Assembly (NCBI RefSeq): GCF_016428755.1
Contig: NZ_JAELTI010000004.1
Coordinates: forward strand, 1-64,000
Length of the DNA: 64,000 bases
Reading direction: 5' to 3'
Source of the DNA: Allobosea sp. ASV33
GTDB taxonomy: Bacteria > Pseudomonadota > Alphaproteobacteria > Rhizobiales > Beijerinckiaceae
Position 1 is the first letter of the stretch, and every line of letters starts with the position of its first letter. Position numbers and translations under genes: made by a program. Below, one piece after another: positions 16,448 through 24,506 of this stretch. The notes below the pieces were generated by a model. That model was not told the origin of the DNA. It saw only the letters and a list, made by a program, of their open reading frames with translations, and made no database searches.

Positions 16448-18970
16448 ATGCCGGTGCAGGGCCGCACCCGATCGGGACGCAGCAGGGCCGAGCGACGCGC
16501 GGCGCTGCTTGCCGGCTATCGCCCGCTGCCCGGCGTGTTCGACGAGTTCATCGACGGCAGCGGCAATGTACGCCCGCATTGGGAGCCGTTCCTGTCGGGA
16601 TGGTGCGCGTTGTCGCCCTCCGAATTGACCCAGCGCTTCGGGCTCGCCGACCGGCATGTCCGCGATACCGGCGTCTCCTATCGCGTCCATGGCGATATCG
16701 ACGAGCGCGATCCCGGCGTCGGCGAACGGGCCTGGCCGCTCTCGCATGTGCCGCTCGTCATACCCGAGGCGGAATGGCAGGTGATCGCGGCCGGCGTGAC
16801 GCAGCGCGCCGAACTGCTCTCCACCGTGCTCGACGACATCTACGGGCCGGGCGAATTGATCGCGGAAGGCCATTTGCCGGCCGCCGTCGTCACCGGCAGC
16901 CCGGATTACCTGCGCCCGCTGCACGGCATCGCGGGCGGTGGCACGCTCCAGCTATATGCCGCCGATCTCGGCCGTGGCCCGGACGGGCGCTGGTGGGTGC
17001 TGCAGGATCGCACACAGGCGCCGTCCGGCACCGGCTATGCGCTGGAGAACCGGCTGGCGCTGGCGCGCGCCTTTCCGGACATGTTCCGCAGCATGAATAT
17101 CGAGCGGCTGGCGGCCTTCTTCCAGAGCTTCCGGGCCGGGCTGGTCGCGCGCTCCAAGCGCGTCGAGCCGCGCATCGCGCTGCTGACGCCGGGTGCGCTC
17201 AACGAAAGCTATTTCGAGCAGGCCTATCTCGCACGCTATCTCGGCTTCCTGCTCGTCGAGGGCGGCGACCTGCTAATGCGCGACGGCCGGGTGCATGTGC
17301 GCACCATCGCCGGCCTGAAACGGGCCGACGTGATCTGGCGGCGCATCGACGGCGATTTCGCCGATCCGCTGGAGCTCAACTCGCGCTCGGCGCTCGGCGT
17401 CGCCGGGCTGGTCGAGGCCGTCAGGCAGGGCCAGGTCCGTGTCGCCAACGGGCTCGGCTCCGGCGTCGTCGAGGCGCGCGCCCTGATGGGCTTCCTGCCG
17501 GCGCTCGCCCGGCATGTGCTGGGCCGGGACCTGATCCTGCCGAATATCGCGACCTGGTGGTGCGGGCAGCCACGGGAACGCCGGACCGTGCTCGACCGGC
17601 TCGGCGAGATGAGCATCGCGCCAGCCTTCCGCGGCGCCGGCAACGGCGCGGATTCGACGCAGGTCGTCGCTGGGGAACTGCCGGAGACGGAGCGGGCGGC
17701 CCTGCGGGAACGCATCGAGGCGCGCGGCATGGACTATGTCGGGCAGGAGGTCGTCCGGCTCTCGACCATGCCGGTCTTCCAGAACGGGCGGCTCGAACCG
17801 CATCCGATGACGCTGCGCGTCTTCGCCGCCGCGACGCCGGACGGCTGGAAGGTGATGCCGGGCGGGTTCTGCCGCATTTCCGACGAGCCCGATGCCCGCG
17901 CCGTCAGCATGCGCAACGGCGTGCGTTCCAGCGACGTCTGGGTCACCTCGGAGGAGCCCGTCGCCCAGGTCAGCCTGCTGCCGACGCCGGACCGGGTCAG
18001 CATCCGCCGCGTCACCGGCACGCTGCCGAGCCGGGCCGCCGACAACCTGTTCTGGCTCGGGCGCTATCTGGAGCGCGGCGAGGCGACCTTGCGTCTCGTG
18101 CGTGCGCTGCTCGGCCGGCAGATCGATCCCGATCCGGCGCCGGGGCGCAACGACACGGTGCGCCAGCTCGCCGGCATGCTCGTCGCCTCCGGCGCCGCCC
18201 CGGGCGGGCAGGAGAAGCGGACGCCGGCAGCGCAGGCCTATGCCGCGATCTACAGCCTCGACGATTACGGCTCGGCCGCCGCTTCGCTGCGCGAAGCCCG
18301 GCGCACGGCGTCGGTCATCCGCGAGCGCCTCTCCGTCGATGCTTGGCGGCTGTTCGGCGATCTCCAGCACCAGCTCGACCCCGAGGACGGCCGCAAGCCG
18401 AGCGAGGGCGAGACCTACGAGATCGCCGACCGGGCGCTGAAATCGCTCGCCGCCTTTTCCGGCCTCGGCCAGGAGAACATGGTGCGCGGCAATGGCTGGC
18501 GCTTCCTCGATATCGGCCGGCGCCTGGAGCGCGGCATCGCGACCTGCCGCTTCGCCCGGCAACTTGCGGACAGCAACGCCTCCGGCGACAATCTGGACGC
18601 CTTGCTCGACCTGACGGATTCGCAGATCACCTACCGCTCGCGCTACCTGCTCGGCGCCAGCCTGCAGCCGGTGCTCGATCTCGTGATGCTCGATCCCTAC
18701 AATCCGCGCTCGGTCGCCTTCCAGGTCGAGCGGTTGGACACCGAGATCGCGAACCTGCCGGCGCTTGCCGATGACGGCATGCTGGAAGCGCCCCGCCGGT
18801 TGGTGCTGCGGCTCGCGGCCGATTGCCGGACGATGGAGGCGAGCCGACTCGACCGGACCAGCATCCTGCTGTTCGAGCAATTGCTGATGGGGCTCTCGGG
18901 CGCGATCGCCGATCGCTATTTCCTGCAGAACAGCGGCCCCGAAGGCTCGCGGATGACGAGCATCGCGTGA
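16448..18970 (+). CDS. Circularly permuted ATP-grasp protein fused to an alpha-E domain
   Basis: The 840-residue protein joins a circularly permuted ATP-grasp domain (DUF404/DUF407, about residues 70-480) to an alpha-helical alpha-E domain (DUF403, about 510-830). Visible pieces of the first are 'HLPAAVVTGSPDYLRP', 'WWVLQDRTQAPSGTGYALEN' and 'LPNIATWWCGQ'. The alpha-E part opens with 'SRAADNLFWLGRYLERGE' and has 'NPRSVAFQVERL' near its end. Many genomes encode the two domains separately. ATP-grasp enzymes ligate an acid to an amine through an acyl phosphate, so this is the likely ligase of the operon. It starts nine bases after the previous gene and overlaps the next by GTGA. Confidence 0.88.
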   Translation: MPVQGRTRSGRSRAERRAALLAGYRPLPGVFDEFIDGSGNVRPHWEPFLSGWCALSPSELTQRFGLADRHVRDTGVSYRVHGDIDERDPGVGERAWPLSHVPLVIPEAEWQVIAAGVTQRAELLSTVLDDIYGPGELIAEGHLPAAVVTGSPDYLRPLHGIAGGGTLQLYAADLGRGPDGRWWVLQDRTQAPSGTGYALENRLALARAFPDMFRSMNIERLAAFFQSFRAGLVARSKRVEPRIALLTPGALNESYFEQAYLARYLGFLLVEGGDLLMRDGRVHVRTIAGLKRADVIWRRIDGDFADPLELNSRSALGVAGLVEAVRQGQVRVANGLGSGVVEARALMGFLPALARHVLGRDLILPNIATWWCGQPRERRTVLDRLGEMSIAPAFRGAGNGADSTQVVAGELPETERAALRERIEARGMDYVGQEVVRLSTMPVFQNGRLEPHPMTLRVFAAATPDGWKVMPGGFCRISDEPDARAVSMRNGVRSSDVWVTSEEPVAQVSLLPTPDRVSIRRVTGTLPSRAADNLFWLGRYLERGEATLRLVRALLGRQIDPDPAPGRNDTVRQLAGMLVASGAAPGGQEKRTPAAQAYAAIYSLDDYGSAAASLREARRTASVIRERLSVDAWRLFGDLQHQLDPEDGRKPSEGETYEIADRALKSLAAFSGLGQENMVRGNGWRFLDIGRRLERGIATCRFARQLADSNASGDNLDALLDLTDSQITYRSRYLLGASLQPVLDLVMLDPYNPRSVAFQVERLDTEIANLPALADDGMLEAPRRLVLRLAADCRTMEASRLDRTSILLFEQLLMGLSGAIADRYFLQNSGPEGSRMTSIA

Positions 18971-19845
18971 TCTACGAGCTGCGCCACATCACCACCTACG
19001 GCTATAGCCGGCCGGTGCCCTTTTCCCGCTGCATCCTGCGATTGCTGCCGCGCGACGGCAACGGCCAGCGCGTGCTGAAGAGCGAATTGCTGATCACGCC
19101 CCGCCCGGCCGAGCGCAATAACGGCATCTGCTTCTTCGGCAACCAGATGACCACGATCACCATCACCAAGCCGCATCGCGAGCTGAAGCTCGAGATGCGG
19201 GCGCGGATCGAGGTCGACCGCCCGCTGCCGCCCCATGCCGGGCTGACGCGGAACTGGGAGGATGTCGCGGCGCTGGCCCTCGATTCCCGGAGCCTCGCGC
19301 CGGATTCGCCGGCGCATCATCTCTATCCCAGCCGGCTCGTGCCGCAGGTTCCGGTCGTGGTCGACTATGCGCGTTCGAGCTTCGAGGCGGGACGCCCCGT
19401 GCTGGAAGCGGCCTGCGAGCTGATGGCCCGGATCAGGCGCGATTTCACCTATGACCCCGAGGCGACGGAGGTGACGACGCCGCTGGCCGAGGCCTTCGAG
19501 CAGCGCCACGGCGTCTGCCAGGATTTCGCGCATATCATGATCGCCGGCCTGCGCGGCCTCGGCCTGCCGGCGGCCTATGTCTCCGGCTATATCCGCACCA
19601 TCCCCCCACCAGGCCAGAAGCGGCTCGAAGGCGCCGATGCCAGCCATGCCTGGGCGATGCTGTGGTGCGGGCCGGAGATCGGCTGGGTCGGGCTCGATCC
19701 GACCAATGATCTGATCGTCGCCGACGACCATATCGTCACCGCCTTCGGCCGCGACTATGCCGATGTCGCCCCGCTCGACGGCGTGGTGATCGGGCCGGGC
19801 ACGCAGAAGGTCGGCGTCGCCGTGGACGTCGTCCCGGTCGGCTGA
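18967..19845 (+). CDS. Transglutaminase family protein (stand-alone)
   Basis: A 292-residue protein with the transglutaminase N-terminal region ('YELRHITTYGYSRPVPFSRC') and a core with intact Cys ('HGVCQDFAHIMIAGLRGLGL', about residue 184), His ('DASHAWAMLW') and Asp ('GLDPTNDLIV'). The GTG start at 18967 overlaps the stop of the upstream gene (GTGA), indicating translational coupling. It has no signal peptide, so it acts in the cytoplasm, probably as a cysteine peptidase or acyltransferase on the ligase product. That role is inferred from the operon. Confidence 0.88.
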   Translation: MIYELRHITTYGYSRPVPFSRCILRLLPRDGNGQRVLKSELLITPRPAERNNGICFFGNQMTTITITKPHRELKLEMRARIEVDRPLPPHAGLTRNWEDVAALALDSRSLAPDSPAHHLYPSRLVPQVPVVVDYARSSFEAGRPVLEAACELMARIRRDFTYDPEATEVTTPLAEAFEQRHGVCQDFAHIMIAGLRGLGLPAAYVSGYIRTIPPPGQKRLEGADASHAWAMLWCGPEIGWVGLDPTNDLIVADDHIVTAFGRDYADVAPLDGVVIGPGTQKVGVAVDVVPVG

Positions 19846-19849
19846 GCCT

Positions 19850-20212
19850 TCAGGCCGCCGCTTCGGCCGCCTGAGGCTGCGGCGCGCGGGCATGCGCCTC
19901 GCCCCAGCTCTTCAGCGCCATGATCACCGGCTCCAGCGTCCGGCCCTTCGTCGACAGGCTGTATTCCACCCGCGGCGGCACTTCCGGATAGACGACGCGC
20001 ACGATCAGGCCGTCCGCCTCCAGCTCGCGCAACTGCGTCGTCAGCATGCGCTGGGTGACGCCGGGAATGCGCCGGCGGATCTCGTTGAAGCGCAAGGTGC
20101 CGCCCATCAGGTGATAGAGCGCGATGCCCTTCCACTTGCCGCCGATCAGGCCGAGCGCCGCCTCGACGGGGCAGCCGGCCGAACAATAGGGCTCCTGGAA
20201 GCGCGGCGGCAT
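19850..20212 (-). CDS. HxlR family winged-helix transcriptional regulator
   Basis: The 120-residue protein has the HxlR signature: an early Cys ('EPYCSAGCPVEAALGLIGGK'), 'LYHLMGGTLRFNEIRRRIPG', 'VTQRMLTTQLRELEADGLI' and the wing 'PEVPPRVEYSLSTKG'. The ATG at 20212 has AAGGA seven bases upstream. It is divergent from the quinone oxidoreductase-like gene across a 99-base gap. HxlR proteins often control a divergent redox gene and sense electrophiles through the N-terminal Cys; regulation of the neighbour is inferred from this arrangement. Confidence 0.88.
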   Translation of the reverse strand: MPPRFQEPYCSAGCPVEAALGLIGGKWKGIALYHLMGGTLRFNEIRRRIPGVTQRMLTTQLRELEADGLIVRVVYPEVPPRVEYSLSTKGRTLEPVIMALKSWGEAHARAPQPQAAEAAA

Positions 20213-20311
20213 GACGGTATCCTTTTCGACACTATAGGCTGAAATTGTGCGTTCTTGCGTGTTTTCAATGTTATGCGCATCTCGGCTGTATCGCAATGCA
20301 GGAGGGACGCC
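20213..20311. promoter_or_regulatory. Divergent promoter region between hxlR-type gene and oxidoreductase
   Basis: This 99-base gap must carry both promoters. It is richer in A/T than its surroundings ('gctgaaattgtgcg', 'ttttcaatgttatgcgc') and would hold the HxlR operator. No clear inverted repeat was found. Confidence 0.4.
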
Positions 20312-21325
20312 ATGCGCGCCGTCGGATATCGCCAATCGCAACCCATCACCGCCGAGACCAGCCTGATCGCTCTAGACCTGCCCGAGCCGAAGGCGGCCGG
20401 ACGCGACCTCTTGGTCGAGGTCAAGGCGATCTCGGTCAATCCGGTCGACACCAAGATCCGCGTCCGCAGCCAGCCGGCGGAAGGCCAGACCAGCGTGCTC
20501 GGCTGGGATGCGGCGGGCATCGTCAAGGCGGTTGGGCCGGAGGTGACCGGCTTCAAGCCGGGTGATGCCGTGTTCTATGCCGGGGCGATCGACCGACCGG
20601 GCTCGAATGCGGAATTCCATCTCGTCGACGAGCGCATCGTCGGGCCGAAGCCGAAGAGCCTCGGCTTCGCCGAAGCCGCCGCCCTGCCGCTGACCGCGAT
20701 CACCGCCTGGGAAATGCTGTTCGACCGGCTCGACATCCGCAAGCCCGTGCCCGGCGGGGCGCATGCCCTGCTCATCATCGGCGGCGCGGGCGGCGTCGGC
20801 TCGATCGCGATCCAGCTCGCGCGCCAGCTCACCGATGTGACAGTGATCGCCACCGCCTCACGGCCTGAAACCCGCGCCTGGGCGCAGGAACTCGGCGCGC
20901 ATCATGTCATCGACCACAGCAAGCCGTTGCCGGCGCAGGTCGCGGCGCTCGGCATCGGCGCGCCGGCCTTCGTCTTCTCGACGACGCATAGCGACACCCA
21001 TCTGGAGGGCATCGTCGAACTGATGGCGCCGCAGGGAAGGTTCGGCCTGATCGACGACCCGAAGACGCTCGATGTCAATCCGCTGAAGCGCAAGAGCCTG
21101 TCGCTGCACTGGGAGCTGATGTTCACGCGCTCGCTGTTCAAGACCGCGGACATGGGCGAGCAGGGCAAGCTCCTGGCCGAGGTCTCGCGGCTGGTCGATG
21201 AAGGCCAGATCCGCACGACGCTGGCCGAGCATTTCGGCACGATCAACGCGAGCAATCTCAAGCGGGCGCATGCCCTGATCGAGAGCAACCGCGCCAAGGG
21301 CAAGATCGTTCTGGAAGGCTTCTGA
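20312..21325 (+). CDS. Zinc-type alcohol dehydrogenase-like / NADPH:quinone oxidoreductase family protein
   Basis: The 337-residue protein belongs to the medium-chain dehydrogenase/reductase superfamily. It opens with a GroES-like domain ('VEVKAISVNPVDTKIR', 'LGWDAAGIVKAVG'), followed by an NAD(P)-binding fold with 'LLIIGGAGGVGSIAIQLAR'. The structural zinc cysteines are absent, as in the quinone oxidoreductase branch. It likely reduces quinones or enones with NADPH. The ATG at 20312 has GGAGGGA seven bases upstream. The divergent HxlR gene is its probable regulator. Confidence 0.87.
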   Translation: MRAVGYRQSQPITAETSLIALDLPEPKAAGRDLLVEVKAISVNPVDTKIRVRSQPAEGQTSVLGWDAAGIVKAVGPEVTGFKPGDAVFYAGAIDRPGSNAEFHLVDERIVGPKPKSLGFAEAAALPLTAITAWEMLFDRLDIRKPVPGGAHALLIIGGAGGVGSIAIQLARQLTDVTVIATASRPETRAWAQELGAHHVIDHSKPLPAQVAALGIGAPAFVFSTTHSDTHLEGIVELMAPQGRFGLIDDPKTLDVNPLKRKSLSLHWELMFTRSLFKTADMGEQGKLLAEVSRLVDEGQIRTTLAEHFGTINASNLKRAHALIESNRAKGKIVLEGF

Positions 21326-21332
21326 ACGAGAA

Positions 21333-21356
21333 GGGCCGCGCCTCGCGGCGCGGCCC
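21333..21356. terminator. Strong hairpin between convergent genes
   Basis: Perfect 10-bp arms GGGCCGCGCC and GGCGCGGCCC enclose the tetraloop TCGC, placed between the converging oxidoreductase and aldehyde dehydrogenase genes. It lacks a T-tract but could serve both directions. Confidence 0.7.
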
Positions 21357-21382
21357 TCGAATCGTCATCGGTTCCGAACCGA

Positions 21383-22828
21383 TCAGGCCAGCGTGTAGGC
21401 CGTCTTGACCGTGGTGTAGAACTCCTTGGCGTAGGCGCCCTGCTCGCGCGGGCCGTAGCTGGAACCCTTCCGGCCACCGAACGGGACGTGATAATCGACG
21501 CCCGCCGTCGGCAGGTTGACCATCACCATGCCGGCCTCGCTGTTGCGCTTGAAATGCGTCGCATGCTTCAGCGAGGTCGTGCAGATGCCGGAGGAGAGGC
21601 CGAACTCGGTATCGTTGGCGACGGCCAGCGCCTCGTCATAATCCTTGACGCGGACGATGTTGGCGACCGGTCCGAAGACCTCCTCGCGCGAGATGCGCAT
21701 GGCATTGGTGGTCTCGGTGAACAGCGCCGGCTGGAGGTAGAAGCCGGGGGTGTCGCGCTTCAGCAGCTCGCCGCCGAAGACCAGCTTGCCGCCCTCGTCC
21801 TTGGCGATCTGGATGTATTTCAGGTCCTGGTCGAGCTGGCTCTGGTCGACCACCGGGCCGATATGCGTGCCGGCCTTGAGCGCATCGTCGACGACGACGG
21901 TCTTGAGGCGCTCGATGCAGGCCTCGACGAATTTGTCGTGGATGCCGGCCTGGACGATCAGGCGCGAGGAGGCCGTGCAGCGCTGGCCGGTCGAGAAGAA
22001 GGCGCCGTTGACGGCGACCTCGACGGCGACCTTCAGATCGGCATCGTCGAGCACGACGAGCGGATTCTTGCCGCCCATCTCGAGCTGGACCTTCTTCATC
22101 GGGTTCGAGGCGATACAGGCAGCCGCGACCTTGCGGCCGGTCCCGACCGAGCCGGTGAAGGAGATGGCGGTGACGTCCTTGTGCTCCAGCAGCGCCTGGC
22201 CGACGACCGAGCCGCGGCCCATGACGAGATTGAGCGCGCCCTTGGGCAGGCCGGCGCGCTGGAGGATGTCGACCAGCGCCCAGGCCGAGCCCGGCACGAG
22301 ATCGGCCGGCTTGATGACGACGCAATTGCCCCAGGCCAGAGCCGGCGCGATCTTCCAGGCCGGGATCGCGATCGGGAAATTCCAGGGCGTGATCATGCCG
22401 ACGATGCCGACCGCCTCGCGGGTGATCTCGACGCCGACGCCGGGACGCACCGACGGAACCATCTCGCCGCCGAGGCGCAGGCACTCACCGGCGAAGAAAG
22501 CGAAGACCTGGCCGGCGCGGGTCGCCTCGCCGATGCCTTCGGCCAGCGTCTTGCCCTCCTCGCGCGCGAGCAGGCGGCCGAGCTCATCCTTGCGGGCGAG
22601 GATCTCGTCGGAGGCCTTCTTCAGGATGTCGTAGCGCTCCTGCGGGGTGGAGCGGCTCCAGGCCGGGAAGGCCGCCTTGGCGGCGGCGACCGCGTTGTTC
22701 AGGTCTTCGACCGAGCCTTGCGTGTACTCGCCGACCACGTCGTTCGTGTTCGAGGGGTTGATGTTGCGGGAGGCATTGGACCCGCCGGCCCATTCGCCGG
22801 CGATCAGGTTCTTGAAGGGCGCGTTCAT
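21383..22828 (-). CDS. NAD(P)+-dependent aldehyde dehydrogenase (alpha-ketoglutarate semialdehyde dehydrogenase-like)
   Basis: A 481-residue member of the aldehyde dehydrogenase superfamily. Motifs in order are 'GMITPWNFPIAIPAWK', 'FTGSVGTGRKVA' (coenzyme turn), 'QLEMGGKNPLVVLDDADL' with the general-base Glu, and 'FFSTGQRCTASSRLIV' with the nucleophilic Cys. The last resembles 2,5-dioxovalerate (alpha-ketoglutarate semialdehyde) dehydrogenases, but the substrate remains inference. The ATG at 22828 has GGGAGAA upstream and is preferred over an in-frame GTG at 22846. It appears to be transcribed alone. Confidence 0.9.
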   Translation of the reverse strand: MNAPFKNLIAGEWAGGSNASRNINPSNTNDVVGEYTQGSVEDLNNAVAAAKAAFPAWSRSTPQERYDILKKASDEILARKDELGRLLAREEGKTLAEGIGEATRAGQVFAFFAGECLRLGGEMVPSVRPGVGVEITREAVGIVGMITPWNFPIAIPAWKIAPALAWGNCVVIKPADLVPGSAWALVDILQRAGLPKGALNLVMGRGSVVGQALLEHKDVTAISFTGSVGTGRKVAAACIASNPMKKVQLEMGGKNPLVVLDDADLKVAVEVAVNGAFFSTGQRCTASSRLIVQAGIHDKFVEACIERLKTVVVDDALKAGTHIGPVVDQSQLDQDLKYIQIAKDEGGKLVFGGELLKRDTPGFYLQPALFTETTNAMRISREEVFGPVANIVRVKDYDEALAVANDTEFGLSSGICTTSLKHATHFKRNSEAGMVMVNLPTAGVDYHVPFGGRKGSSYGPREQGAYAKEFYTTVKTAYTLA

Positions 22829-22943
22829 CTGGTTCTCCCACGACACAGGTTCGTGGTTCGGGTGTTAGCGCCTTTGGGCCGGCAAGGCCAATACCCTACG
22901 GGCAGCCGGCTCCCCCGCGAGAGCATCGCAAGCTGCGGCGGAG

Positions 22944-23096
22944 CTATTTTTCCTTGATCGACAGCCCGTTCTTGCCGACCGAGATCTCGACGCCATCCGG
23001 CTGCTTCTTCTCCTGGTAGAGCGAATAGCCGGTCACCGCGAGCGCAGCGACGAGCACGAGGACGAGCACGACCAGAAGATTGCGCGAAGCGAGCAT
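22944..23096 (-). CDS. Small single-pass membrane protein (50 residues)
   Basis: The short protein has one strongly hydrophobic segment ('NLLVVLVLVLVAALAVTGYS', residues 6-25) after a basic start, then a short charged tail 'YQEKKQPDGVEISVGKNGLS'. The ATG at 23096 has AAGGA seven bases upstream. A perfect EcfG-type promoter lies 44 bases ahead of the start on the same strand, so it is probably a general-stress protein. I recognise no family and no function. Confidence 0.7.
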   Translation of the reverse strand: MLASRNLLVVLVLVLVAALAVTGYSLYQEKKQPDGVEISVGKNGLSIKEK

Positions 23097-23139
23097 GAAG
23101 TATCCTTGTCGAAGGCGGACGAACCGCGAGCCCGATCTC

Positions 23140-23164
23140 AACGCCGACCGGGCCGCGATGTTCC
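23140..23164 (-). promoter_or_regulatory. EcfG-type general-stress promoter for the 50-residue membrane protein
   Basis: On the minus strand GGAAC, 16 bases, then CGTT: an exact match to the alphaproteobacterial EcfG consensus. The -10 element is 44 bases before the ATG. Confidence 0.7.
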
Positions 23165-23175
23165 GCAGCGCGCCG

Positions 23176-23200
23176 GGAACGATGCAATCCGCCCGGCGTT
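23176..23200 (+). promoter_or_regulatory. EcfG-type general-stress promoter for the PNPOx-like gene
   Basis: On the plus strand GGAAC, 16 bases, CGTT, again exact. The -10 element lies 69 bases before the ATG at 23269. The -35 boxes of this promoter and its divergent partner are 11 bases apart. Confidence 0.7.
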
Positions 23201-23268
23201 GGCATGGCGCACGGATCGGTTCCATGCGAGGCTTGGCCGTGACAGGATCGCACCGGCAGGAGGTTGCC

Positions 23269-23757
23269 ATGCCCGACACCGAACTGCAGGAGCGCATCTG
23301 GTCGGCCCTCGCCGCCCATCCCGTCTACATGGTTTCGCTCGTCGCCGACGGCGATATCAAGACCCGGCCGATGTCGGGCCAGCTCGACCGCGACCACCAC
23401 CGCCTGCTCTTCATCACGCACCGGCATACCGGCATCATCGGCGCGGCGCTGCGTTCGCCTTCCGTCAACGTGGCGATCAGCCATGAGGACCGCAATTTCT
23501 ACGCCGCGATTTCCTGCTCGGCCTCCGAGGTGCCGGGCCGCGAGACGCTGCGCGCCGTCTGGACGCCGATGGCGAGCGCCTGGTTCCCGAACGGCCCCGA
23601 CGACCCCGACGCGACCCTGCTCGCGCTCACGCCGACCTCGGCCGAGATCTGGGACGGCCCGTCGAGCAGCGTGCTCGTCGCCTTCAAGCTGGCGACGGCC
23701 AAGATCCTCGGCCGCACGCCCGATCTCGGCGTCAACGCCACGATCGACATGCGCTGA
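23269..23757 (+). CDS. Pyridoxamine 5'-phosphate oxidase-like (general stress protein 26 type) protein
   Basis: The 162-residue protein shows the split-barrel flavin-binding fold: 'IWSALAAHPVYMVSLVADGD', 'TRPMSGQLDRDHHRLLFITH' and 'NVAISHEDRNFYAAISCSAS'. Relatives such as Bacillus general stress protein 26 bind FMN or similar cofactors, with no proven catalytic role. The ATG at 23269 has GGAGG seven bases upstream. The EcfG-type promoter in front fits a stress role. Confidence 0.82.
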   Translation: MPDTELQERIWSALAAHPVYMVSLVADGDIKTRPMSGQLDRDHHRLLFITHRHTGIIGAALRSPSVNVAISHEDRNFYAAISCSASEVPGRETLRAVWTPMASAWFPNGPDDPDATLLALTPTSAEIWDGPSSSVLVAFKLATAKILGRTPDLGVNATIDMR

Positions 23758-23763
23758 GCCCGG

Positions 23764-24411
23764 TCACGCTGGGTCGGAAGCCACCATCCTGCGGCCGAGC
23801 CAGGCCGTCGCGACGCCCGACCAGACGATGCCGAGGCACCAGCCGCCGAGGACGTCGGTCGGCCAGTGCACGCCGAGATAGATGCGGCTGAGGCCGATCA
23901 GGCCGGTCAAGATCACGGCCATCGCCATGCAGAAGCGGGCAATATCGGTTCGGCGCGAGGCAAGGCCGACGAAGCTCGCGATGGTCAGCAACGTCGCGGC
24001 CGAAAGGAAGGCATGGCCGCTGGGGAAACTCGCCGTGAAGGTCAAGGCCGCGTGCTCGACGATATCGGGCCGTTGCCGGGCGATCGTGATTTTCAGGACG
24101 GTGCTCGCCAGGAAGGCGGCGACGAGGCTGACGACGAGCCCGATCGCCAGATGGCGGTAGCCGCAGAGCCAGAGCGCGAGTGTCGCCGTCAGCGCCATGA
24201 AGAACAGGCCGACGAAGCTGCCGAGCGCGGTCATGTCGCGGACGGCTTCATGGAACCAGGCCGGGCCGAGCGGAACCGCGGGATTGGCGGCATCGCGGAA
24301 CAGCATGATCAGCGTGGTGTCGAAGGAGAATTTGTGCCCCGAGACGATCAGCAGCGCGAGGCCCAGGAAGACCAGGGCGGCGGCGGGAACCAGGATGCGA
24401 GGCTCGGGCAA
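23764..24411 (-). CDS. PAP2 family membrane phosphatase
   Basis: The inner-membrane protein of about 215 residues carries the full phosphatase signature: 'KITIARQRPD' (KxxxxxxRP), 'SFPSGHAFLSAATLL' (PSGH) and 'SRIYLGVHWPTDVLGGWCLG' (SRxxxxxHxxxD). About six hydrophobic segments surround these motifs. Family members dephosphorylate lipid phosphates such as undecaprenyl pyrophosphate or phosphatidic acid. No ATG fits; the TTG at 24411 has GGAGA nine bases upstream and is taken as the start. The lipid kinase gene lies just upstream on the same strand, suggesting a shared role in lipid phosphate turnover. Confidence 0.83.
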   Translation of the reverse strand: MPEPRILVPAAALVFLGLALLIVSGHKFSFDTTLIMLFRDAANPAVPLGPAWFHEAVRDMTALGSFVGLFFMALTATLALWLCGYRHLAIGLVVSLVAAFLASTVLKITIARQRPDIVEHAALTFTASFPSGHAFLSAATLLTIASFVGLASRRTDIARFCMAMAVILTGLIGLSRIYLGVHWPTDVLGGWCLGIVWSGVATAWLGRRMVASDPA

Positions 24412-24506
24412 CGAAGGCGATCTCCGACAGGTGTCGAGCTTGAGGTTAGCGGACGGCAGGCGATGTCGAAAAGACGGCGTTCTGCCGCTCCTGCGGCACC
24501 CGACTG

